Origin: Glandiceps talaboti
Lineage: Eukaryota; Hemichordata; Enteropneusta; Spengelidae
Assembly (NCBI RefSeq): GCF_964340395.1
Contig: NC_135558.1
Coordinates: forward strand, 9,282,501 to 9,346,500
DNA: 64,000 bases
Direction of reading: 5' to 3'
The translations under genes and the position numbers were made by a program. The notes under the pieces are model-generated. The model searched no databases, was not told where the DNA came from, and was given only the letters and a program-made list of their open reading frames with translations. Each line of letters opens with the position of its first letter. Within the stretch, counting starts at the first letter, position 1. This document shows positions 49,009-60,002 of the stretch, one piece after another.

Positions 49009-49165
49009 CGTATAGATGTGTCTGTGTCTATGTGAATGTGCATGACTATGATTACACTATGATGCATGTATAATGTATGTATGTATGTGTGTGTGTGCAT
49101 ACGTACGTACATACATACATACGTATAGATGTGTATGTATATGTGTATGACTATGATTACACTGC
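49009..49165 (+). repeat. Duplicated flank of the foldback array
   Basis: ACGTATAGATGTGT..GTATATGTG then TATGACTATGATTACACT occurs at 49009-49058 and at 49119-49162. A smaller (GTAT)n/(CATA)n hairpin (49074-49122) lies between. A unit of small hairpin plus unique flank therefore seems to have been duplicated. Confidence 0.8.
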
Positions 49166-50480
49166 CTGGTGCGTGTAGAATTGTGTTTCTACAGTCATGT
49201 ATTACTTAGAGCACATAATGACTCCGTGTCTATTTGACCATGTCCAATTGTGTATTTTAACGTCAACTTCTGGAAACTTGAGCATCTACAGTCAGGAGTT
49301 GTCACAATCAATTCCATTTTTAGTGTCGGACTTAAGTGCGATCAGCTGTAATGGACATCACCTAATTGATTCACCATGGCAATTAGACACACTTCAACGA
49401 GTACATTCAAATCATTTCTGCTTCATTAAACTAAAATCCTCTTTTAAACATAGGGTTATGCCTGGAAATACTACAACATCATCACCTTTAACACTTTGTG
49501 ATGGTCAAGGCTTGAGTCAGAAATTTTTTAATTTTTTTTTTTACAAGTGATGGAAACATAACGTGACAAATATTATGTAACTTTCAACATTTCAACAGAT
49601 GAGTGCAATGAATAAGTGATACTCCAGTATCAAAATTTATTTTAGAGTAAGGTAAGTGATGGCCATCTGACAAAGATTTACGCAAATCATTTTTTAACAC
49701 TTCAACAAAGGTTTGGGTATCCCTAATTTTTTTCTTGTTTCTCATTACCCGACCGACCCAAATTCTCAGCTCCAAAAATCAAAATAAATAAATATTTTTA
49801 TTTTTGCAACCCTGAATATTTTGTGGAACAGTGCCCTCAGTGGCAAGAATGAGCAAGTGTATGGACTGTCAAGTCACTCATATCAATTTTGTTCTCAAAA
49901 TATTTTGTGTCAAAACATTTCAGTATATCATAAAAGTAGTAAACATAAACAAATATATTTAATATTAATATTCATATTTTTAAAATTGATTGATGTTTAT
50001 CGACATTTTACAAATAACGCTATCCCATGGCACATCTACGTCACTCGTTATTCTATAACCGCCTATACAGAGTTTCTGGTCTTTGTAAAATATTCCAATC
50101 CCAATGCGATAATAATAACTCTAATACATGTATCATCTTCATCTCTAAGCTCTTCATCTTGTTTGAGTGGAGTGATTTGATATATACATCGATAAGTCCG
50201 TTTTCATTAAATTTACTGCGTATCAACTAACCGTACTCACAAAGGTTCAAACAGTGGAATTATATTCATCACCTCAACCCCTTCAACTCCTACATTACAG
50301 ATTAAAATAAATTGTACTGTTGTATTAAATTTTGTATTTTATAATGTTTTCCACAAGAATCCATGTATATGTACCGGTAGTCAATACAGCTAAATAACAG
50401 GAAATTCTTGTACTGTTCACTGCACCCTCTGTCATATGTGCAAATTCTGGCTAAGAGACAGACAAGCAAACAGACACCCC
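49166..50480. other. Low-copy DNA, no gene recognised
   Basis: The largest frames without microsatellite content lie here: 49197-49550 (plus, 117 codons) and 49821-50180 (plus, 119 codons). Neither has a domain, signal peptide or membrane segment I recognise, and their codon content follows the AT-rich background. CCCGACCGACCCAAATTCT near 49748 recalls the GACCCCACCTAG end of family B but does not align further. Confidence 0.4.
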
Positions 50481-50490
50481 TACACAAGTT

Positions 50491-50648
50491 ACATACATAT
50501 ACATACATACATACATACATACATACATACATACATACATACAGACAGACAGACAGACAGAGACATACATACATACATACATACATACATACATACATAC
50601 ATACATACATACATACATACATACATACATACATACATACATACAGTC

Positions 50649-50687
<39 letters not shown>

Positions 50688-50726
50688 GACATACATACAT
50701 ACATACATACAGTCAGACAGACAGGC
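50491..50726 (+). repeat. (CATA)n / (CAGA)n compound microsatellite
   Basis: Alternating blocks: (CATA)n, (CAGA)n, AGACATACA, a long (CATA)n, CAGT, (CAGA)n, AGACATACA, a short (CATA)n, CAGT, (CAGA)n. The CAGT(CAGA)nGACATACA module is repeated. Frames of 71-119 codons across it encode His-Thr/Tyr or Met-Tyr-Val-Cys strings. Confidence 0.97.
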
Positions 50727-50767
50727 CAACAGATCTAAAAAAAGTCACAAAAGACACACACATATAA

Positions 50768-51230
50768 AGAACAAAATCTGTCAATACCAAAGACTGACAA
50801 ATTGAAGTGCATGCATGCACATACACTTAATCTAAACCCATAAAATCTTGCTATAATGAAATCAATTTCCATTTTCTATAGGTATTTGAGAATGTTGTCT
50901 ACTTTAGGCTCGTTTTGTCACCTTGTTAGAATTGCGGGCTTAGCTTTAAAATGATCAGTTTCTTTTGTACATGATGGGACTGCTTGTTATTCTGCAAGGC
51001 CATACAATATCAATTTGACCTTATTATTTTTTTGTAATGAAGTACCGGTATTCTGATCATCAAAGTAACTGCATATTAATATATATCATACAAGTATACG
51101 ATAGCTAACGATAAATGAAGTCAATTTCTTTAGGTTAAAGTATCCTATCATAGCAACCAACTTTTTAAAATTACAAACAAGAGCCACACAGGATACCCCC
51201 CTCCCCCCATAGTATAATATTTACTGTACA
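50768..51230. other. Low-copy DNA, no gene recognised
   Basis: No supported feature. Confidence 0.5.
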
Positions 51231-51239
51231 CTCTTAATG

Positions 51240-51400
51240 TTTGTGGTTGTTGTTGGTTTTGTTTGTTTGTTTTGTTGTTGTTGTTGTTGTTTTTTTGTTG
51301 TTTTTTTTGGGGGGGGGTATGACTCAGGTTTTTTATTTTTTATTTTATCTTTTTGTTGTTTTTATCTTGGGGCAGGGAGGGGAGGGGGTAGTTGAAGCAT
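51240..51400 (+). repeat. T/G-rich low-complexity tract
   Basis: (GTT)n with TTTGTTTG blocks, then a T run, GGGGGGGG, T-rich sequence and GGGGCAGGGAGGGGAGGGGG. The last segment has four G runs and could form a G-quadruplex on the plus strand. The 62-codon frame here is compositional. Confidence 0.85.
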
Positions 51401-51779
51401 TTCGGGAACAGCGTTATTTCTTTAGATGAACATGTAACATTTTCAGTGATGACTTAATTCCAAAGATTTCTTTTTGCTCTACTGGTAGATAGCGATTGCT
51501 AGAGTGAGAGGGTCTTTACACTGTAACACCCAATGGTGTACAATCAGATCCTAGGAGAAGTATGTTTTTTTTGCAAAATTCAATTGAAAGTCTAGATGCC
51601 TCTAATTAGGGCAAAAATTCAACAAAATCCTTAAAACAAAATGTGGGAGAACTAAGGTTTCAGTTTCAGTTATATCTGTATGAATAATAACATAAAGCTG
51701 TATTGTCTCGACTACATTATGGTAAAAAAAAAATTAAAAAAAGATAAAATTAAAAATTAAATTCAGATTTTTGCACATT

Positions 51780-52765
51780 TTCAAATATTCTCTCCACATT
51801 CTTTCAGTCAAAAATGTGTAATGATAAATGCTAGTATATGTTTGATGCTTTATCACATCTGAATTATGAGAGAGACACACACAATTCTTCATTCATTCTG
51901 ACGAAACAGGTGTTGATAAGTAACAACTCCACACTTTCCACACAATTTTATATATTCTATCCACATACATTTCAAAATGGCCAAAAGGTGACATGAATTT
52001 GATAATAAATATTAGAGAAAATTTGATTGTTTTTTTTTATCAGAGCCCGGAACTTAAGTGTGGACAACACGTAATTCTACATTAGCTACGTCCAAATGAG
52101 TTTCAATATTTTAAACATTCCACAATTAATTATTCTACACACATGTATTGCCTGTCAACCAAAAAAGTGACATGAATTTAATAAATGCATGAGTGCATTT
52201 GATTTTTTCCACAGCCTAGAATTTTAATATTGGGACATACTTTAAATTCTCCATTCGTAGACGACAAACCAGTTTCAATCACAGTATTCATAAATGTTCA
52301 CACTTTTCAAATGTTCTTCAAAAAGTGACAGGTATTTGCTAATAAATGCTGGGAATTAGTTTTTTCACAGCATGACAGCAGGATATACATAATTCTCCAT
52401 TCGTCTCCACAAAATCAACTTCAAATATTCAGTGATATTACATTCAGAACTTGGAATTCTTGGGAGCAGAACACACAAATCCATTCTCCAATACAAAATC
52501 AATTTCAAAAATAATATTCAGCGATATTCAAACCATATAACATTCATTGCCACAAAACCAATTTCAAATATTCGGATATCAAAGTCAGAAATTGGAATTC
52601 TTGGGAGCAGGGCACACACATCAATACAAATCAATTTCAAAAATATTAAAAGTATTCAGCGATATTCCAGCCACAACTTGAATTCTTATACGCTAGGGAA
52701 TACAACTGATACTACATTCGTTGCCACAAAATCAGTTCATATTTAAATATTCAGCGATATTTAAA
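51780..52765 (+). repeat. Degenerate tandem array, unit about 100-160 bp
   Basis: Recurrent blocks are TTTCAAAT.TTC, AAAAGTGACATGAATTT, GATAATAAAT.CTAG, TTTTTCACAGC, AATTCT.CATTCGT, CACAAAATCA.TTTCAAATAT and TTCAGCGATATT. Toward the 3' side (52430-52765) the units shorten and are better preserved: TTGGAATTCTTGGGAGCAG at 52451 and 52592, and GCCACAAAA.CA at 52549 and 52721. The 104-codon frame 52432-52746 follows the repeat. Confidence 0.65.
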
Positions 52766-53235
52766 TCAGGTATATTCTGGTCTTTCTCATGTCTACCTCC
52801 AGTAACTTGGGATGACTGGTTCATATTCCACTGGGAAGGTCTGTGCATGGTAGAAGAAAATTAGTAGATCACATATACAAGTACAGCTATAATACCCCCT
52901 AGAATACTCAGATCAGTAACACCTGTGGTTGCTCCAGAAATAGAATCCGTGTCAAGGGTTACAAACTCTGAGGTCAAAGGTTGGACTAATATAAATCATG
53001 TGACGTACATTGGGTAAGTAATAGTGGCAGGGTATGTATATTTGACACCAGGGCAGTGACCTACATGGGGTATAATTGGCATGATGTCGATGTCAGCAAT
53101 TTTGATGATGAGATGTCAAATGACATAACTTTTGACAGTTTTAAGTCTTTTCATGTGTGACACTATTTTTAATCTTGTGCTTCTAGCTCATTCAGAATCA
53201 TCGGTGGAGCATGATTACCAGAGCTACAACCCCCG

Positions 53236-53433
53236 GTAAACCTAGATATTTTCACTTCTACAAATTTTTTTGCAAATTTCCAACTAAGTTCTCAAAGACT
53301 AATTTTCTCTAATTACCAGACTGGTACATTGTATCACATGCAAGAAGGCATTTTAGTCACAATTTATTTTTGCATTTTTGTTTTCCAGCAAAATTAGCAA
53401 AAATAAGTCTTGAGCGAAAATTTCCAGGTTTAC
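53236..53433 (+). mobile_element. MITE-like element D, copy 2
   Basis: Ends GTAAACCTAGATATTTTCAC and GCGAAAATTTCCAGGTTTAC form an inverted repeat of about 20 bp, better matched than in copy 1. The interior is collinear with 12137-12355 but lacks the A/G-rich expansion found there. No frame is conserved between copies. Confidence 0.78.
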
Positions 53434-53439
53434 AGTATG

Positions 53440-55260
53440 CTATGAGTATGATGTTGATAAAGCAATTTAAACAAAGAAATGTCAAAACTAGTGTGCTATA
53501 GCTTTTGTCAGTTTTAAGTCTTTTCATGGGAAAACTTTTTATTTTGCTCTTCTTACTGAAACATTGCATTATTTTCAAGAATTACATCCTAGCTACTATT
53601 AGCATGATGCAATCTGATTAAAATCCGTGTACATGGTGTGATTTCTTTTTGGTTGTTACATTTACTGTCGTTTGTTCTTTTGTGAGTGCTTGTTACATAC
53701 ACCTGACACAATAGCAGAAGTTTTCCTGAACCCAATCTTGTCGAGTAGCCAACCACAATTAGTCTTACACTCAATGTTCAAAATTGAAAGAAGAGAACCA
53801 CCAAACAATAATGATAACATCGGTCTCCACTCTGTGCTCGAACTATTTTCGAACAGAGCGCTCTGAAGAACTGTATCTGTATGTTTCCATATATTTCAGC
53901 ATATCACGCATTTTGATTGGTGGAGAGAATTCACTCAGTGCTCTTGTGTGGCTCAGGAAAACCTATGGTATTGTGTCAGATGTATGTAACACGTGCTCAC
54001 AAGAAACGACAATAAACATAACAGCTAAAAAGAAATTGAGCCGTGTACACTGCATCGGATTTTAATCGGAATTTAATCAGATTTTAGCATGATGTTGATT
54101 CCAGCTATTTTGATGAGAGATATATATATATACATGTATATGTCAAAACCAAAGATGCTTTGATTGACAGCTTTTGCCAATATCTTGAGTTTTCCCCAAG
54201 AAATCATGCCAAGTTGTTCTGAATCTGACAGATACTTTTATGAGTCAAATCTCTGAAAAATTTATGAACAGTCAATTTTGAGTGACAAGTCATTTTGTGA
54301 AATTAAAAGATTTTGAAATTTTGAGAAAAATTGGCAATGAATCCTAACAACTTATTAGATTCTACATGTAAGATTCTTGAAAATTAAAATTTCATATTTA
54401 TTCCCCTTTTGAAAAAAAAATGCTTGTAAAACATTGTCATATCAAAGGCTTGGGTCCTTCAATGCTAATGTCTCTTTATTAGACACTGAGTCGACGACGT
54501 ACGTCAGAGAAAAACACATCTTCATTATTTACGAAGCATTCTAACTGTCACTCTGTGCCAGTTCTGCATGTCTGGAGAGAGCAGAGACAGATTAGACAGC
54601 AGACACTGTGGGATGTTTTGAAATGACAGAAAAGTAAAATTAAACCAGCAAAGAATCCTACCCAAACAGAAGGTATTAAGACAGTTTGACCTTTACTGGC
54701 ACCTTAGAATGATTCCTTAGGGATATGAACTCTGCGGATGCTGACAGATCGAGCTAGTCACAGTGTGTAATGACCTAATTTTGAAATATACACACTCGGG
54801 CTAAACTTAAATCTAGTAAAAATACCTGTTGTGGAGACACAAATTGCATAATAATGACACGTGTCTCTGTATGAAAGTAATTTGAACTACTTTAAGCTTT
54901 GATAAATATAATACTGTTTATCTGCACAGCCCCTTTGGGTTTTGAAGACACATCACACTGGTCAGCATCCAAAGGTACATGAAACTTAATGGTAATGAAT
55001 ATCTAAATTGTGTACACAGTTGTATGTAAGAATATTGAAATCTTCTTCTTTATGATTGGCTGATTCTTTTTACCCAACACTGATTTTTGGTTGATATAGA
55101 TCAGGTGGGCAGGACATTGACATCATGTGACACAGCCTAATAGACTAAAAATCCAGTAAGAATTGGCACCTGTTTTCTGGTTGAGGCTTTAATTAAAGCA
55201 AAATACTGAATTCAAAAGGCTAAGTGGAATTTCAAAGGACATATACTCAAACTCAATGTA
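53440..55260. other. Low-copy DNA, no gene recognised
   Basis: Frames 53672-53866 and 53784-54065 (plus) and two minus-strand frames lack recognisable domains. GATGTTGAT... and TTTTGTCAGTTTTAAGTC / TTTGACAGTTTTAAGTCTTT (about 53130 and 53505) form a dispersed direct repeat on either side of the MITE. A TATATATATATACATG run is at 54120-54140. Confidence 0.4.
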
Positions 55261-55282
55261 AGGAAAGGTGCTATTAGCTTGA

Positions 55283-55700
55283 TAGTCTAGACAGTATCTA
55301 TGGCTTCGACTCCTTCTCTACATCTAGAGGAATCAGAAGTCATGTATCAAAAGTTGTTCATGCAAATGAGTAAACCCCCCAACTACCTTGGAGTCTAGAC
55401 GGTATCTATGGCTTTGACTCCTTCTCTACATCTAGAGGAATCAGAAGTCATGTATCACAATTTGTTCATGTAAACCCCCAACTACCTTGTAGTCTAGAAA
55501 CTATCCGTAGCTTTGAATCCTCCACATCTAGAGGAATCTGAAATCATGAACCAAAAGTTCTTCATGCAAATGAGTAAACCCCAAACTACCTTGTAGTCTA
55601 GATGCTATCCATGACTTCGAATCCTTCTCCACATCTAGAGGAATCTGAAATCATGAACCAAAAGTTGTTCATGCAAATAAGTAAACCCCCAACTGCTGGA
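55283..55700 (+). repeat. Tandem array, four units of about 100-115 bp
   Basis: Units start with AGTCTAGA at about 55283, 55390, 55491 and 55594. Each contains .CTATC.ATGGCTT.GA.TCC, CACATCTAGAGGAATC.GAA, TCATG.A.CAAAA.TTGTTCA, TGCAAATGAGTAAACCCC and AACTACCTTG. Units 1-2 (TCAGAAGTCATGTATCA) and 3-4 (TCTGAAATCATGAACCAAAA) form two subtypes. Confidence 0.93.
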
Positions 55701-55879
55701 ATGACACAAACCAGTGTATCGTCCTGATATTAAATGTACCATACATGATATATGGACATTACGTAACTACCCCCAATAAACTCCAACATATTATTTAGCA
55801 GAATTCTGTGATTGATCAACATAAACCACAATGCTAATTGCTGTTTGGGTTGCTTTGTTTAAATCTGAAATTTTTCTTA

Positions 55880-55945
55880 GCTCCTCATTCCTCTAGATGT
55901 GGGGGTACGATTCAAAGCCTCAGATAGCCTCTAGACTAGCTATTC
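55880..55945 (-). repeat. Inverted partial copy of the 55.3-kb unit
   Basis: ATTCCTCTAGATGTGG, GATTCAAAGC and GCCTCTAGACTA are the complement of the TAGTCTAGA..GCTTTGAATCC..CCACATCTAGAGGAAT part of the array units. About 180 bp separates it from the end of the array. Confidence 0.85.
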
Positions 55946-56439
55946 TACATTTGCTTCCAACACACAACTAAAAGATCATGACCTCCTCAATCTCACAGAT
56001 GTTCACAAATTGATAGTTCAGATACATCTTTCCCCTTGGGGATGTGTTCAAGTTACACTAAATAAGACGAATTACAAGAAAATAGATAAAATCAAGAATC
56101 GTGATATTAAGAGATAGAAGTACAAGGTAACTTTGTCTACCTGACAAGAATTTTAACTAAGACAACAATTACTACAAAACAGTTACTATAATATTAACCA
56201 ACTGATGGATGAGTTTATTCGATTGGTATGCTGTTAAACTAATTCAAACTTCCTTTATGTAACACAACGATGTTATTCTTTATTTTAACACCGACTCACA
56301 TTCAATTTCTTTAGAGTGATATTGTAGTTACCAATGTGAGGATTTTACCAAGAACTTTAGAGTCCAACTGACATGTTCAACAAAAACATTCACCGTTACT
56401 GAGAGATTTGACACTTTAGTAAATTGAACGGAGAGACAA

Positions 56440-57070
56440 GTTGGCTGGGTATATAGTGCCATGGTTGTTTGTCATGACGTCGCAGATCTAGAATATAGAC
56501 TGGCTATTTAATATAAGAATGAACATGGTGGCGTTACAGATCCGGAATGTGGATATGCCAGCTATGGATGGAACGAACTTTATACTAAAGTTTGTACATG
56601 ACACACTACAGGAAATTGAATGTTTAGACAATCAGGCTGGATTTGAGACTCTCTGTTATGTCATTTGTCCTTTTCAAGTCACAGATCTGGTACGTGGACA
56701 GGCTAGGGATAGAACTTACTGTACATATAAACACTGTCGCAAATTGAATCAGACAATCAGACAGGATTTGAGACTCGATAACATCTGTACCTAAGTCACA
56801 TATACAGACGGTAGATAAGACTACTGCATTATTCAAATGGGGTAATAAAAATGAACGTTGCAGTCACAGGTCCTTCAAGTAGACAGGCTATTATAAGAAT
56901 TGGCTTGTTCAAGCTACATATCCAGCACATGGACAAGCTATAGAGATGTAACCTAACTTTCCACACGGCAAAGTGAAAGAAAAGACAATTCAGCTGAATT
57001 TGTTACTCTGCCATATCATTCATAATGGAGTCACAGATCAAGCTAGAAAGTGGGCTAGTAAACAAGAATG
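56440..57070 (+). repeat. Degenerate tandem array, unit about 128 bp
   Basis: AAATTGAAT..AGACAATCAG and GGATTTGAGACTC recur at 56612 and 56740. GTTACAGATC.GG, TGTGGA.A.GCTA and ATATAAGAATGAACATGG-like blocks recur near 56470, 56530, 56690, 56870, 56930 and 57035, and more weakly near 57270. The 91-codon frame 56519-56794 spans two units, but no domain is recognisable and the other units are not open. Confidence 0.6.
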
Positions 57071-57139
57071 AGCATACATTTCAGAAAACATATTGACAAA
57101 TGGAAAGCCATTTCTTACTTATTTTAACGAGTATGCGAT

Positions 57140-57250
57140 TATCTGTGTTTGTTTGTGTTTAAGCCTTATGTTTTGTGTGTACACTTTGATTTGTCATGTA
57201 TTCCTTTTTCATTCTTATGAAATAAAAAAATTTAAATAAAAAAAACAAGA
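57140..57250 (+). mobile_element. Possible retroelement 3' end with A-rich tail (weak)
   Basis: TCTTATGAAATAAAAAAATT followed by TAAATAAAAAAAACAAG looks like a polyadenylation signal and tail of a retroposed sequence. The T/G-rich DNA upstream has no coding remnant. Confidence 0.25.
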
Positions 57251-57373
57251 ATAAATGTCGTGAAATGACAGATCTGGTCAGTGGATATGAGTTCTACTTT
57301 CCATGTGACATGTACTACATAATGGTTCAACCACAACATATCTACAGCAAACAAACACCAAGTAATCTTATTT

Positions 57374-57588
57374 CTATCCTTTCCTGGGTAAAGTTGTTCC
57401 ACTTTTTTTTACTTTCACTTTTTTGTATTATTGTCAATATTTAAGTATTCATTTTTTCTTGTATCTTAGCCAGCCATTTCAATCCTTTCCTGGGTAAAGT
57501 TGTTCCACATTTTTTTTCCTTTGACTTTTTTGTTATTGTCAATATTTGGGTATTCAACTTTTCCTGTATCTTAGCCAGCCATTTCAAT
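57374..57588 (+). repeat. Tandem duplication, 107-bp period
   Basis: ATCCTTTCCTGGGTAAAGTT starts both copies (57375 and 57482). Both run through GTTCCAC, T-rich sequence, ATTGTCAATATTT, GTATTCA and CTTAGCCAGCCATTTCAAT. Copies differ at about ten positions. Minus-strand frames of 65 and 76 codons, 57441-57671 among them, reflect the duplication. Confidence 0.93.
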
Positions 57589-57964
57589 TCAATGTTGGCG
57601 CCACTCACTTGTACCAACAATATGCTTTTGAGAGATGTTGTCTGGATGTTTGGTGACTCCACTCTCTCCATAAGATAAATTCAAGGCAAGATTGCATAAA
57701 GCAGAAATGGTAAACTCTGAAATAATGTGATCAAACATACTAGTAATATTGTAATCAAACGTAATCAAAGGCACAAAGAAAGTCAAAAATATATTAAATA
57801 AATTTGTTTAGCTCGCTATCAGATATTATCAGCTTGCATTCACCTTGATTCTTCTGTTTTTCATTAGCCATATCACGGTGCCAGATATCATCACACAGCT
57901 TTGACAGAAATCCCAATACTTTTCCCTAAAGGGAGAATACACCTGGGACAATCCACTGAAGATA

Positions 57965-58275
57965 AAGTTGTTCAAATCTCTCCAAACCTTGCAATATGAA
58001 AGCGTATTCCCAGTCCTTTTGAAATAGTGATAGGAATGTTCAATTTCACCATCTTGTTTTCGAAGAAATAGACTGATTTATTTTCCCATAACACACACAA
58101 CTGTTAGTAAATCGGCCATTTTGGATTTTAAAATGGCTGAATTTTGATATTTTGAATTTTCTTCTATTTCAAAACTTTTTATGGCAACTCCTAGTCATTT
58201 TCAAGGAATTTAACAGCTTTGAGATTTCTTGAGCAAAATAACATCACAAGTTTAAGAACTTTATATCTGAGGTAT
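57965..58275 (+). repeat. Dispersed family C copy
   Basis: Aligns with 22680-22995 over CAAATCTC.CCAAAC.TTGC, CAGTCCTTTTGAAATA, ATCTTGTTTTC, TTATTTTCCCATA, GGCCAT.TTGGATTTTAAAA, TGGCTGAATTTTGA and TCACAAGTTTAAGAACTTTATATC. Confidence 0.65.
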
Positions 58276-58279
58276 GCAT

Positions 58280-59070
58280 GTTTTATTTCTGATTATTACG
58301 TTAAATAACTCTGGATTTTACATCAGTAGTAGACGCATTCTATGGGAAAATGAGAGTTTTAATCTGCAGAATTGACAGACTTACTCAAAATACTAAACTT
58401 ATCCGAGTCCCATTACACTGATTGAGCATACAGATTACAGAACAACAAACTGATGAGTGAGTGGCAGATAAAGATGGCATGGAATGATTGTAATCGATGA
58501 TTATCTGGATAACGATACTGATGGAATGAGAAAAGGAATGGATAAGAGATGATGGAGGATGCATTGGAAAGATTCCCGCTACATTAAGGAGAAGATAAGG
58601 CTTTTTATTTTTCTTTGAAAGGGTCACTAACTAATTAGACAAATGCAATTAATCTGTATACAACCATGTAATATACCCTAAAGCAGGATTATGCATACTG
58701 CACTGAAGACGCTTTTTAACAATTACGAGATTCTATGACAGTTAAATGTGAGTACAATGTAAGCTGTGGAGGATTTTTAGAAACCAATTGTCCTTTGGGA
58801 CTCGTCTGAAATCGGTTGATCGACTGACAGCAGCTCTTTAAAGTTCAATTTCAAATTATATTCTTGATCTCATCCAGATCTATGAACTTTTTATGATGAA
58901 CACAATCTGAATGTGATGTTTAGTAGGATGAGAGGAGTACCAAGGATGAGATTGGAGTCAGGGAGAACAGTTTTTAAACAGTTTTTTTTTTCTACTTTTT
59001 CTACTTTCGCAAAGAAAATATTTTAAAGAATGGAATATGACACTGATTACGTATCTAAAGTTAACATAAT
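58280..59070. other. Low-copy DNA, no gene recognised
   Basis: The 80-codon minus-strand frame 58385-58627 has no recognisable domain; nothing else is supported. Confidence 0.5.
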
Positions 59071-59071
59071 T

Positions 59072-59190
59072 CAAAGTTTTAATTTAGTGTTTCTTGGACA
59101 CAGTGAAAATTAAGTGACGTAAAATCATGACAAGACTTCAGAATACAAGTATATATAAATACCTTTATTTCCTTGAGTGACATTACCCTT
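59072..59190 (+). mobile_element. MITE-like element F, truncated right-hand copy
   Basis: AAAGTTTTAATTTAGTGTTT, CTTGG, GTAAAATCATGACA and the right terminus TTTCCTTGAGTGACATTACC align with the right halves of 29530-29997 and 62937-63345. The left half is missing. Confidence 0.6.
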
Positions 59191-59538
59191 ACAGCATGTA
59201 ATATTTAATGATTACACCTAATCAAGTTCACAAATCAATATTTCATGTTCATACTATGCTCCCTAGAACACACAACCACTATTAGTATTACCATGATCAA
59301 ACAAATATTTCAAGTTTTTCAGAATCTTTACAAATACACTACAAAATTAGACACCTCTTATAAGTCATCCATACAGTTGAAGTTAATTTATAAGTGTGCT
59401 ATTAACACATTTAATTTCAAAAAATCAATTTACTGAAAGTGTGTACATAATGTGTAAATCTATTTCCAGTGGAACAGTTTTAATAAATCCCTCTTTGAAA
59501 ACACCAGACATTAATTTGTCATGTCAATTAGATTAAAA

Positions 59539-59584
59539 TAATCCGATTACTTTAATCTAATTAATCCGATTAGTGTAATCTAAT
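59539..59584. promoter_or_regulatory. Paired TAATCCGATTA motif, 23-bp tandem
   Basis: TAATCCGATTA, a near-palindrome of two inverted TAATC half-sites, occurs at 59539-59549 and 59562-59572. Each is followed by TTTAATCTAAT or TGTAATCTAAT, making a 23-bp unit repeated twice with about three differences. Half-sites of this type are bound by K50 (Bicoid/Otx/Pitx-class) homeodomains. A regulatory role is inference; a small tandem duplication would look the same. Confidence 0.35.
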
Positions 59585-59599
59585 AATAGAAAGATAGTG

Positions 59600-60000
59600 A
59601 TAAATGGTTGGTGTATTGATTATTAAACGATAAACTGTTATACCTTAATCTTTTGAACAGTAATTTGCTGAACGTGACAGACATAAATTTATTTCACGCC
59701 TATAGTGTAAAAGTTAAAACAGTCACCAGTCCCTTAGGAGATTTTTTTTTAAATCTCATAACCTTCAAGTATTTTGGAGTTTTTGATATTCATTTTTGGT
59801 TTGTAAAGGAATATGTCCAACTTTAAAAGGAAAAAACCCTCAGTTTATAATAGTAATAGTCTCTCAAGGTCTATATACGTTCACCAGACTGTTTCACAAT
59901 CACTCAAGCCAGGTTATCAGTTTGCACAAAAGAACACAGTTGTGGTTTTTTTAAAAATATATTCTATTCAAATAAAGAATGAAAATAGTCTTCAGATTGA
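59600..60000. other. Low-copy DNA, no gene recognised
   Basis: The 65-codon frame 59813-60010 has no recognisable domain. Confidence 0.5.
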
Positions 60001-60002
60001 GT

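Noticed and set aside
49584-49775. 63-codon minus-strand frame near CCCGACCGACCC as a family B copy
   Set aside because: Only a short GACCGACCC-like stretch resembles family B; alignment does not extend.
49197-50230. Frames of 117, 119 and 67 codons without microsatellite content
   Set aside because: No recognisable domain, signal peptide or conserved motif. Frames of this length are rare but possible by chance in 64 kb read six ways.
56519-56794. 91-codon frame suggestive of an exon
   Set aside because: It spans two degenerate tandem units, other units are closed, and no domain is recognisable.
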